Origin: an uncultured Ruminococcus sp.
GTDB lineage: Bacteria; Bacillota; Clostridia; Lachnospirales; Lachnospiraceae
Reading direction: 5' to 3'
NCBI GenBank assembly: GCA_904418845.1
Contig: CAJFQC010000023.1
Location: 1-35,927 of the forward strand
Length of the DNA: 35,927 bases
In this document: positions 7,265-14,298 of the stretch, one piece after another
Layout of the letters: each line of letters opens with the position of its first letter
How positions within the stretch are numbered: the stretch's first letter is position 1
Made by a program: the position numbers and the translations under genes
The notes under the pieces: generated by a model
Told to the model about the DNA's origin: nothing
The model's database searches: none
What the model saw: only the letters and a program-made list of their open reading frames with translations

Positions 7265-9118
7265 TCAAACAATGATGCGGATCTGATACTTTTCCAGCCA
7301 ATAGTTAATCTGAAGCATATATGCCAGCATCTGCGGCCCCGCCATAAGCTGGCCGTACCAAGGGCGTCCATAATCGGACGGAGCAGCCAGAAAGCGTCTC
7401 AGTTTCTCTTCATCGATCAGACTGCGGATCGGCGCAGCAGGATCAGCCATAACCTCAAACAGCATTTCGCCGAGACGTTTCTCGTATTCCGGGTGATAGG
7501 TTTTCGGATAAGGACTTTTCCTCCGGAAGAGCACTTCGTCCGGAAGTTTCCCTCTTCCTGCATAACGCAGCAGTCCTTTTACAAGGCCGTCCGGACACTT
7601 CATCTCCCAGGGGACATTCCACACATATTCTACGATTCGGTGATCCGCCAAAGGAACCCTGGCTTCCAGTCCCGAGTACATACTTGTGCGGTCCATCCGG
7701 TCAAGAAGAGTAGCCATGAACCATTTCAGGTTCAGGTAAGCAATCTCTCTCCGCCTTTTCTCTTCCGGGGTATCCTCACTGCATGCCGGAGTCTCCCGCA
7801 CTGTTTTCTCATACGCCGCTGATGCATATTCCTGCATCGGAAGTTCCCTGACCAGCTCGCTCTTAAGGAGCGTCTGCCGTGCCGCCATATCATTAGACCA
7901 GGGAAATGCTTCTGTCTCAAGCATTTCCTTCCTGTGAAACCACGGGTACCCTCCGAAGATCTCGTCTGCACATTCTCCTGTCAGTGTAACCTTATTGTAT
8001 CCGACCACTTTTGAACAAAAGTAGAGCATAGATGATTCTACATCTGCCATACACGGGAGGTCTCTTGCATCCACTGCCCGGAAAAGATACTCGATCAGTT
8101 CTGTATTGTCACATTCCAGATAATGATGATTTGTTCCACAGTAGTCCGCCATTTTGTCTACCCACGGTCTGTCCTGGCTGGGCTGGAAAGAATTTGCCCG
8201 GAAATACTTCTGGTTTCCCTCAAAGTCAAAAGAAAATGTATTAAGAATCTTCCCCTGTTTCTTCAGCTCCGCAGCGCAGACCGCTGTCACAAGGCTGCTG
8301 TCCACACCGCCGGACAGGAATGTGCTGATCGGAATATCCGAGAGCATCTGCTTCTTCACGGCATCCTCCACAAGCCATGCCGTCTTCTCCACTGTTTTCT
8401 CAAAGGATTCCTCATGAGGATGACTTTCCAGCCCCCAGTAGCTGATATCCTTTACTGATTTTTCTCTGCAGACAAGATAATGGCCCGGAAGCACTTCTGA
8501 TATGCCTTTAAAAACACCTTTTCCGTATGTTTTTGCAGGACCAAGGGCAAATATCTCACAGAGTCCTTCCCTGTCGATCGCCGGCTGCACACCCGGAAAA
8601 GCGAAGATGCCTTTCAGTTCGGACGCAAAGACCAGCGTTTCTTCCTGCCGGGTATAGAACAACGGCTTCACGCCCAGTCTGTCCCTGAACAGATACAAAG
8701 TTTCTTCCAGGGCGTCCCACAGCGCAATGGCAAAGATCCCGTTCAGCTCTCTTACATACTCTTCTCCATGATAAAGATATCCCTGGAGAATCACCTCTGT
8801 ATCACTGTCAGATTCGAACACTGCTCCTTCCCGCTCCAGCTCCCTGCGCAGCTGCGGCATATTGTAGATCTCCCCATTGAAAGAGACCGTACAGGTCCTT
8901 CCCTCTACGGTCCTCGTCATGGGCTGTCTGCCTCTGTTAAGATCAATGATAGACAGCCGCACATGAGCAAGCCCGCAGTGATCGTCAAGGCAGATTCCTT
9001 CTTCGTCCGGCCCCCGGCGCTTCTGGGCGCGGTTCATCCCCTCCAGGATTTTGTTCCACCGTTCTTTCTCCTGCGTATAGCTGTGTCTGCTGCTGTAAAA
9101 TCCCGCAATTCCGCACAT
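7265..9118 (-). CDS. asnB: Asparagine synthase (glutamine-hydrolysing)
   Basis: 617 residues, full length. The N-terminal class II glutaminase domain starts with the catalytic Cys2 (MCGIAGFY), with Arg54, NGEIYN at 81-86 and Asp106. The C-terminal synthetase domain has the PP-loop SGGVDS at 269-274 and GLEARVPLADHRIVEY. It makes asparagine from aspartate, glutamine and ATP. It begins 37 bases after dpaB on the same strand with no terminator between, so it is probably read from the dipicolinate promoter in the mother cell, like the sporulation-linked AsnO of B. subtilis. It could instead have a general role. No clear terminator is seen between its stop and the MATE promoter. Confidence 0.95.
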   Translation of the reverse strand: MCGIAGFYSSRHSYTQEKERWNKILEGMNRAQKRRGPDEEGICLDDHCGLAHVRLSIIDLNRGRQPMTRTVEGRTCTVSFNGEIYNMPQLRRELEREGAVFESDSDTEVILQGYLYHGEEYVRELNGIFAIALWDALEETLYLFRDRLGVKPLFYTRQEETLVFASELKGIFAFPGVQPAIDREGLCEIFALGPAKTYGKGVFKGISEVLPGHYLVCREKSVKDISYWGLESHPHEESFEKTVEKTAWLVEDAVKKQMLSDIPISTFLSGGVDSSLVTAVCAAELKKQGKILNTFSFDFEGNQKYFRANSFQPSQDRPWVDKMADYCGTNHHYLECDNTELIEYLFRAVDARDLPCMADVESSMLYFCSKVVGYNKVTLTGECADEIFGGYPWFHRKEMLETEAFPWSNDMAARQTLLKSELVRELPMQEYASAAYEKTVRETPACSEDTPEEKRRREIAYLNLKWFMATLLDRMDRTSMYSGLEARVPLADHRIVEYVWNVPWEMKCPDGLVKGLLRYAGRGKLPDEVLFRRKSPYPKTYHPEYEKRLGEMLFEVMADPAAPIRSLIDEEKLRRFLAAPSDYGRPWYGQLMAGPQMLAYMLQINYWLEKYQIRIIV

Positions 9119-9155
9119 ATCTCCTTCTCCTCTTTCAAGATCTTCTGATTTCCGG

Positions 9156-9734
9156 TTACTGGATGACCGGCTGATACTGTCTGCCCTCCAGCGCCGCCTC
9201 CGCTGCAGGGATCAAAAGCTCCATCCTTGCAGTCATGGAATTGGGCTTTTTCTTGGGATCATCCTGCCCAAAGGGAACAAAATAAATATGCTTTGCGTTG
9301 ATCAAAAGCCCGATATTTTTCATGTTCATCCCAAGGGCGTCATTGGTCGATATGGATATGAGCAGAGGTTTTTCATTCCGCAAATGTGCCTTTGCCGCCA
9401 TAAGAACAGGTGAATCCGTAATGCCGTTGGCCAGCTTTGCCGCAGTATTTCCGGTACACGGAAGGATAATCAGAAGATCCAGCAGACTCTTCGGGCCGAT
9501 AGGCTCCGCCTGGTCAATTGTCAGCAGCGGGCAGGAGCCGGTGATCTCTTCTGCCTCCTTCATAAAATCTTCCGTCCTGCCAAAACGGCTGTCTGTAGTC
9601 TGGGCCGCATTTGAAAAAACCGTTACAATCTGCGCCCCCTCTTCCTTCAGTTTTCTAAGCTGTATAAATGCTTTCTCGTAGGTACAGAACGAACCTGTAA
9701 GCGCCACGCCAATCTTTTTTCCTTTTAACTTCAT
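9156..9734 (-). CDS. dpaB: Dipicolinate synthase subunit B
   Basis: 192 residues, a flavoprotein-like (Rossmann) subunit of the enzyme that oxidises dihydrodipicolinate to dipicolinic acid, the calcium chelator of the spore core. Recognisable parts are GVALTGSFCTYEKAF at the start, the PCTGNTAAKLANGITDSPV loop and SISTNDALGMNMKNIG. Length agrees with SpoVFB (about 200). It starts 32 bases downstream of dpaA. Its presence marks a spore former that uses the SpoVF route rather than the EtfA-based one. Confidence 0.95.
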   Translation of the reverse strand: MKLKGKKIGVALTGSFCTYEKAFIQLRKLKEEGAQIVTVFSNAAQTTDSRFGRTEDFMKEAEEITGSCPLLTIDQAEPIGPKSLLDLLIILPCTGNTAAKLANGITDSPVLMAAKAHLRNEKPLLISISTNDALGMNMKNIGLLINAKHIYFVPFGQDDPKKKPNSMTARMELLIPAAEAALEGRQYQPVIQ

Positions 9735-9766
9735 AATGCAGTTACCCCTTCTATGCTGTGACAGAT

Positions 9767-10636
9767 TCAGTACAGCCCAAGGCGCTTCTCTATAAAATCT
9801 GCAAGGATCTCGGCAGAAGACCAGGGCGAATATCTGCCGGGCAGCCCGGGAAGAAGGACAGCATTCACGGCCAGCGTCTCCGCAGCCCTGTAATCCACTC
9901 CGCCCGGCGCCGACGCGATATCAAGTATCCACGCTTTTTTCCCAACATACCGAAGCCTCTCTTCTGTCAGGATCATCACCGGCGCCGTGTTAAATATAAA
10001 ATCAACACTCTCCATTGCATCTGCCAGTTCCTCCAGGGATACAATCCCGTCCGCCAGGACAGAAGCATTTGCAGCTTTCATTCTATCTTTCTCTAAAACA
10101 AACACCTGGCAGAAGAAAGCCTTCAAAAGCCGCGTCAATGCACTGCCGCACCTCCCATATCCAAGGATCAGACACCTGCTCTTAGTCAGGTTGACAGGGC
10201 TTCTTGTGATTGCCTCGGCCACCGCCCCCTCTGCCGTAGCAACAGCGTTCATGGAGGCCACCTGTTCCTCCTGCATCATATCATATACTTTGTGGCCCTG
10301 TTTCTCTGCATATCCCCTGATATTATCAGGGATATTTCCCGCAAAAATTTCTGTCGGCCCCGGCATCTTTCCAAAAAGCGTTTCCGTGTTCATATCCACA
10401 GCTTCATACGATCCCGTGATCTTGCCTGACCGCAAAAATGGTACGGGACACACTACAGCATCCGCCTGTTCCAGAGCTTCCGCCAATGCTGTTGTCTCCC
10501 GTATCCTCTCTCCATGAACATTTTCGCAAAGTCCGCATGCCGCGACATCATACCCTCTCGCCGCAAGGATCTGTGCCAGATACACCTGTCTCTTGTCGCC
10601 GCCAATCACCGCGATCTTATAAAAACCTGCTCTCAA
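9767..10636 (-). CDS. dpaA: Dipicolinate synthase subunit A
   Basis: 289 residues from a TTG start at 10636. The N-terminal Rossmann domain opens with KIAVIGGDKRQVYLAQIL and a second one with CLILGYGRCGSALTRLL; the C-terminus has LDIASAPGGVDYRAAE and LLPGLPGRYSP, typical of SpoVFA. It is the NADP-binding catalytic half of dipicolinate synthase. An in-frame ATG at 10681 would add 15 residues, but it lies upstream of the sigma-K-like -10. The TTG has an AAGGA RBS about 10 nt ahead and gives the family's usual length. Confidence 0.92.
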   Translation of the reverse strand: MRAGFYKIAVIGGDKRQVYLAQILAARGYDVAACGLCENVHGERIRETTALAEALEQADAVVCPVPFLRSGKITGSYEAVDMNTETLFGKMPGPTEIFAGNIPDNIRGYAEKQGHKVYDMMQEEQVASMNAVATAEGAVAEAITRSPVNLTKSRCLILGYGRCGSALTRLLKAFFCQVFVLEKDRMKAANASVLADGIVSLEELADAMESVDFIFNTAPVMILTEERLRYVGKKAWILDIASAPGGVDYRAAETLAVNAVLLPGLPGRYSPWSSAEILADFIEKRLGLY

Positions 10637-10659
10637 TCTGTCTTTTTCCTTTTTTTCTT

Positions 10660-10688
10660 CATTGTATGCATGAAAAAACAATTCGGTG
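10660..10688 (-). promoter_or_regulatory. Sigma-K-like promoter of dpaA-dpaB(-asnB)
   Basis: On the minus strand CACC (10685-10688) is followed after 16 bp by CATACAATG (10660-10668). This fits the sigma-K pattern (AC, 16-17 bp, CATAnnnTA) except for the last base. The spoVF/dpaAB operon is known to be sigma-K dependent in spore formers. Transcription would start just before the TTG start's RBS. Confidence 0.6.
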
Positions 10689-10706
10689 CAAACATGTTTC
10701 CGCTTT

Positions 10707-11795
10707 CTACGCGTACCTTAACGTCTTATACACTGTCGTCCCGATCTCCAGAAGAGTAGCAAAGATCACAAGCGTCAGAAGTCCGTCTGCGACAACCGCA
10801 CTGTTCCAATGTACGGCAAGCCACTCTACCGCACCTCTCTCCTTTTCAAAATAAAGCAGGATATCCGACGCAAAGTCCGGATTTAATATCGGAAATACTT
10901 TCAGCAGGATTGCAGACAGGATGATCTGTACGGTTCCGCATATGATATTGCTGATCATCACAGCCCGGCAGTAATACCCGGACACAAGGCGGAAGATCTC
11001 ATCCGCAAGACCGATGCCCAGGCTAAAGATGAAGATGGGGAGTATCACATGCCACTGATCCAGATTGAATACCGGAATCATCATCAATTCCCCGTCAACC
11101 TGTAATATCGCGCCGAAAACCCACGGAGCAAAGATCAAAAGTGTGCTGAAAATTACGATGAATATGATCCCCACGATGCTGTCGCCTCTGCTGATGAGTG
11201 CTTTCTCATGCGGAACAGGGGTAAGCTGCTTCGGCGTCCAGTTCATTCCCTTTACGAAACGGTCGCCCGCCAGATCATCCACTGACCATCCTTTTTTCTT
11301 CCTGTCAAATCGTACTTTATTGCGCTCCATCATCGCAAATAAAAGTGTCACCCCGCCGAATACACTGACGCAGGCAACTGTCAGATTACCGATCCCGGAT
11401 GTAATGCTGTTGATCACACCCGCTGCAGCGGCATTTATTCCGAACATGCCCGCCGCCCCCGTAAAAGCAGCTCCCAGCGCGCCGGTTACTCCCTCTATGA
11501 TTGATACGATCAGGACTGCAATCCCTGCACAGATCAGTACGACTTTCAAAAACCAGAGATAGTCATCATAGTATTCGGGGCCGATCAGATGCCGCTCCGT
11601 ATCCTGATACTTTTTTGCGAACTCCGCCGGATCTCCCAGACGGGTGAGCGCTTTTTCCATCGACTCATCTGCCACCGCCATATCGCCGATCAGTTCCCTG
11701 AGTTCCAGCGCCACCTCGGAACGCTGATTTTTCGGCAGACGTTTTACCACCTGATAAATATACCGCTCCATCAATTCTGTGTCATTTCCGTTCAT
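10707..11795 (-). CDS. HAAS-domain membrane protein (PadR partner)
   Basis: 362 residues. Residues ~1-75 form a HAAS/DUF1700-type signalling domain (ELMERYIYQVVKRLPKNQR, then LTRLGDPAEFAKKYQ). About six membrane helices follow, with glycine/alanine-rich stretches near residues 105-150. The ATG at 11795 overlaps the padR stop (ATGA), and its RBS (GGAGGAG) lies inside the end of padR. The two are thus translationally coupled, the usual arrangement of HAAS proteins with PadR regulators. It probably senses or handles envelope conditions. The molecular task is unknown. Confidence 0.85.
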   Translation of the reverse strand: MNGNDTELMERYIYQVVKRLPKNQRSEVALELRELIGDMAVADESMEKALTRLGDPAEFAKKYQDTERHLIGPEYYDDYLWFLKVVLICAGIAVLIVSIIEGVTGALGAAFTGAAGMFGINAAAAGVINSITSGIGNLTVACVSVFGGVTLLFAMMERNKVRFDRKKKGWSVDDLAGDRFVKGMNWTPKQLTPVPHEKALISRGDSIVGIIFIVIFSTLLIFAPWVFGAILQVDGELMMIPVFNLDQWHVILPIFIFSLGIGLADEIFRLVSGYYCRAVMISNIICGTVQIILSAILLKVFPILNPDFASDILLYFEKERGAVEWLAVHWNSAVVADGLLTLVIFATLLEIGTTVYKTLRYA

Positions 11796-12136
11796 GTCTG
11801 CTCCTCCTTCAACAATCTGTCCATTCCCAGTAACATATCTTTCCACTGATGTTTCAGTTCCTCGTAAATCTCATCTCCGTACGCTGTCCTCTCGTAATAT
11901 TTCCGCGGTTTTGAACCGCCCGTCTCCCACGTGCTCTTCAGAAGTCCCTGCTTTTCAAGTCTCCTCAGGAGCGGATAGAGCGTATTCGGATCAATGGAGA
12001 CGCCTTTCTCCTCCATACTCTGAACAAGTGCATATCCGTATTTCGCCTCTCCCATCTGGCTTAACACGCTCAGCACAAGCGTGCCTCTGCGCAGTTCCAT
12101 GACAAGGCTGCTCATCAGATCTCTTTCTTCACCCAT
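11792..12136 (-). CDS. PadR-family transcriptional regulator
   Basis: 114 residues: a PadR winged helix (LVLSVLSQMGEAKYGYALVQSMEEKG, in part), then the wing (DPNTLYPLLRRLEKQGLL) and a C-terminal dimer helix. The start at 12136 has AGGAGG 8 nt upstream. An earlier in-frame start at 12157 falls in the promoter's -10 and cannot be used. It probably represses its own operon through the dyad over its promoter. Confidence 0.92.
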   Translation of the reverse strand: MGEERDLMSSLVMELRRGTLVLSVLSQMGEAKYGYALVQSMEEKGVSIDPNTLYPLLRRLEKQGLLKSTWETGGSKPRKYYERTAYGDEIYEELKHQWKDMLLGMDRLLKEEQT

Positions 12137-12153
12137 GTTCTTTACCTCCTGAC

Positions 12154-12186
12154 ACAATAATACTGTATGTTACACATTATTGTCAA
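12154..12186 (-). promoter_or_regulatory. padR promoter with operator dyad
   Basis: TTGACA (12181-12186), 18-bp spacer, TATTAT (12157-12162). A perfect 8-bp inverted repeat, ACAATAAT/ATTATTGT (12154-12161 and 12176-12183), spans both hexamers and encloses ATGTGTAACAT, close to the ATGT...ACAT core bound by PadR proteins. Autorepression is likely. The leader is only about 14 nt. Confidence 0.8.
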
Positions 12187-12235
12187 TATATCAATAATTT
12201 TATTTAATAAATTTGACTTTTTAGAGTACATAATA

Positions 12236-12264
12236 CTCCTCACTGCCATTACAGCAATGAGGAG
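12236..12264 (-). terminator. Hairpin after the SDR gene
   Basis: CTCCTCA and TGAGGAG arms with an extra TGC/GCA pairing inside. It lies about 50 bases after the dehydrogenase stop on the minus strand. The tail (TATTATGTACTCT) is not a clean U run, so termination may be partial. Confidence 0.5.
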
Positions 12265-12315
12265 CTTTCCTTAACCGCCACTATATCTATATTCCTAAAA
12301 GCTTACTGTTGATTT

Positions 12316-12969
12316 TCAGTCTTTCCAGACGAAATTATGTCTAATGGACTCTCCGCCGTCAACAACAATACTCTGTCCCGTACAAAAGGTATTGGTCACA
12401 GTCAGGAAATACGCCCACTGTGCGATTTCTTCAGGCGTTGCCCACTTTTTCAAAGGGGTTTCGTCCATAATCTGTGCCCACAGGCTCTCGTCATTCATCA
12501 CACATTCATTCAGATGAGTCAGCACACCGCCGGGGTCCAGGCTGTTGCACGTTGCCCCGAACTGAGCCACCCGCATGGCCACATTCTTTGTATAAGCCAG
12601 CACGCCGCCCTTGCTTGCACAGTATTCGGGAAATTCGGAACCTGTATGCGCGCTTGCCGAACCGATATTCAGGATGGAATGTATCTGCTCCTGAACTCCG
12701 TATTTCTCAGTAATGTGAATGAGCGCCTTCAGATTGATATCAATATCATCCTCATTCTGGGTTCCGGCATTGTTGATCAAAATGTTGACGCCCTGTATGT
12801 CTGGAAGCCGGTCATAATCCCGGACATCCCGCTGGTAATGTATATAATTTCCATGTTCGATCTCCGCTTTCTTCCGGTCGATCCCTGTCACCTCATGGCC
12901 TTCTTTTAAAAACTGCTCCGCGATTGCTTTTCCTATTCCCTGCGATGTACCTGTTATCAGTATTTTCAT
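12316..12969 (-). CDS. Short-chain dehydrogenase/reductase, co-transcribed with queuosine-precursor transporter
   Basis: 217 residues, a complete classical SDR: nucleotide motif TGTSQGIG (6-13), NNAG (66-69), catalytic Ser104, Tyr116 and Lys120 (YCASK), and a C-terminal CTGQSIVVDGG. The Asp31-Arg32 pair after the second strand suggests a choice between NAD and NADP that I cannot settle. It begins one base after the VUT transporter's stop codon, so it is in the same operon and under the same preQ1-type riboswitch. No SDR is a standard member of queuosine salvage, which makes the role open. A simple passenger role is possible. Confidence 0.88.
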   Translation of the reverse strand: MKILITGTSQGIGKAIAEQFLKEGHEVTGIDRKKAEIEHGNYIHYQRDVRDYDRLPDIQGVNILINNAGTQNEDDIDINLKALIHITEKYGVQEQIHSILNIGSASAHTGSEFPEYCASKGGVLAYTKNVAMRVAQFGATCNSLDPGGVLTHLNECVMNDESLWAQIMDETPLKKWATPEEIAQWAYFLTVTNTFCTGQSIVVDGGESIRHNFVWKD

Positions 12970-12970
12970 C

Positions 12971-13747
12971 TTATTTCCCCTCTCCTATATAGACAAGATA
13001 TTCCTGTCCCACACTGTGCTTCTTCCATTTTTTCACAATCTCATAACCAAAGGGCGAGAACAAAACCTCCATAAGCAGCTCCGCCGCCGCCCCCGTCAAG
13101 GCGCATGTCGTACATTGCAGGATCGTCCAGTGAAATCCATCCCAGAATATCGGAGCAAATCCCACAAAGACAATGACCGAGAAAATAAAGTTGTCCACAA
13201 ACTGTCCGATTAGAGTGGATATATATGTCCGGGCTGCAAATGCAAATCTGCCGTCAGGATTTTTCCGAAATGCTTTCCCGATCGTCCAGTTCAGAAAATT
13301 GTTAAGGGCTGCCGATGCAAGAAAGGCAATGGTGCTTCCCAAAAGGATAAACCATGTTCCGCCAAGAATTTCGTTCAGCGCTGTATAATCACCCGCATTG
13401 GACGGGATGATGCCTGCAATATAAAAGATCAGGCAAGTGAGCAGATTGATCATTGATGCAAGGATCGCAATCTTGGTAGACGCCTTAGGTCCGAAATGCT
13501 TTGTGATAATGTCCATACACATAAAGGACAGCCATGATATCAAGATTCCGCCATCCAAAGCGATCCAATCCGTCTGGACAAGTGTCTTGTTGGCAAGCAG
13601 GTTCATGCAGATCACGCTGACTACAAAGAGAGAAACCACCGTTGCAGGAATACATCTGAGCAATATCACCGTTTCTTCTTTTTCTCTTTTCACCCATGTT
13701 CCGATTATTGAGGAACCCCGCGTCGATCGTAATTTTTCGCTGTTCAT
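12971..13747 (-). CDS. VUT-family queuosine-precursor transporter
   Basis: 258 residues with about six or seven hydrophobic helices. The family pattern (Vut_1, YhhQ-like) is visible in SWLSFMCMDIITKHFGPKAS, LNNFLNWTIGKAF and STLIGQFVDNFIF. Members import queuosine precursors such as preQ0/preQ1 for tRNA modification. The preQ1-I-like aptamer upstream independently supports this substrate. The N-terminal ~28 residues are a charged cytosolic extension before the first helix. RBS is GGAGG, 6 nt before ATG. Confidence 0.88.
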   Translation of the reverse strand: MNSEKLRSTRGSSIIGTWVKREKEETVILLRCIPATVVSLFVVSVICMNLLANKTLVQTDWIALDGGILISWLSFMCMDIITKHFGPKASTKIAILASMINLLTCLIFYIAGIIPSNAGDYTALNEILGGTWFILLGSTIAFLASAALNNFLNWTIGKAFRKNPDGRFAFAARTYISTLIGQFVDNFIFSVIVFVGFAPIFWDGFHWTILQCTTCALTGAAAELLMEVLFSPFGYEIVKKWKKHSVGQEYLVYIGEGK

Positions 13748-13767
13748 ATTCTTCCTCCATAAGTAAA

Positions 13768-13830
13768 AGTAGTTCTACAAAACGCAAAACTACTCCCACA
13801 AAGGAAAACGGCTCTGCAAAACGCAAAGCC
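13768..13830 (-). repeat. Two tandem, covarying hairpins in the vut leader
   Basis: Two 38-39-nt units lie head to tail. Each has a stem capped by the same TTGCGTTTTG sequence and followed by a T-rich stretch. Arms at 13810-13830 read GGCT...AGCC; arms at 13768-13794 read AGTAGTT...AACTACT. Where the units differ in the stems, both sides have changed so that pairing is kept. They lie between the preQ1 aptamer and the vut RBS, so they may form the expression platform. Confidence 0.7.
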
Positions 13831-13859
13831 ACTATCCTTACATTATTATGAACAGCAGT

Positions 13860-13903
13860 CCTGGTTTTGTTTAACGACAGGATGGTACAAACGAACTGTC
13901 GGC
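13860..13903 (-). ncRNA. preQ1-I-like riboswitch
   Basis: On the minus strand a stem CGACAG/CTGTCG encloses a loop beginning TTCG and containing ACCATC. It is followed at once by the A-rich tail TTAAACAAAACCAGG, very near the tail TTAACAAAACAAGG of the well-studied Thermoanaerobacter preQ1-I aptamer. The GG of the tail can pair with CC at the end of the loop to close the pseudoknot. It starts about 13 nt after the predicted transcription start and lies ahead of a queuosine-precursor transporter gene. Confidence 0.78.
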
Positions 13904-13922
13904 ATCTAATGATGACTGATGT

Positions 13923-13951
13923 ATTATATACAATAACTCTCAAAGTTGCAA
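13923..13951 (-). promoter_or_regulatory. Promoter of the vut-SDR operon
   Basis: TTGCAA (13946-13951), 17-bp spacer, TATAAT (13923-13928). The predicted start near 13916 gives a leader of about 170 nt that holds the aptamer and both hairpins. Confidence 0.8.
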
Positions 13952-14030
13952 TCCTTTTTTCACTCATGTCCCCATTGGTCTTTTCGGAATGGATATGAGA
14001 ACCTTTCTACACCACTGCTATCAATTACAA

Positions 14031-14234
14031 TTAACAGAGAAATGGGCTGTCGCATCTTTTTTCCGAGGTTGTTATAGAATGATATAGGTTATACAGCCAT
14101 TGGGTCAGGCGCTTCCGGTTCACATACAAGACGGTGGTTGTCACAAGCGCGGCAAAGAAAAGCGCACAGAAGGAAATCCAAAAGCCCAATGTTGCCGCTG
14201 TCTGTACCTGTTCCGTCTGTGTTGCGCCGTTCAA
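14031..14234 (-). CDS. Possible small single-pass membrane protein
   Basis: 67 residues from a TTG codon, with one strong hydrophobic helix (LGFWISFCALFFAALVTTTV) followed by a basic segment (NRKRLTQW), a good inside-positive topology. A GGGGGA stretch lies about 15 nt upstream, too far for a convincing RBS. It follows leuS on the same strand. I recognise no family. It may be a fragment or a chance ORF. Confidence 0.3.
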   Translation of the reverse strand: MNGATQTEQVQTAATLGFWISFCALFFAALVTTTVLYVNRKRLTQWLYNLYHSITTSEKRCDSPFLC

Positions 14235-14298
14235 ATACAGCAGTCAATCCCCCTTTTTCTGAATTTCTTGATACACTTTAAAATATTTACTCTATTGA

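Noticed and set aside
13768-13830. The duplicated hairpins as the preQ1 aptamer itself
   Set aside because: They lack the A-rich tail and loop of preQ1 classes; the aptamer match is upstream at 13860-13903.
13485-13967. 160-codon minus-strand frame spanning the vut leader
   Set aside because: Overlaps the VUT gene in another frame. The repeated peptide (ALRFAE/VLRFVE) is only the translation of the duplicated hairpins.
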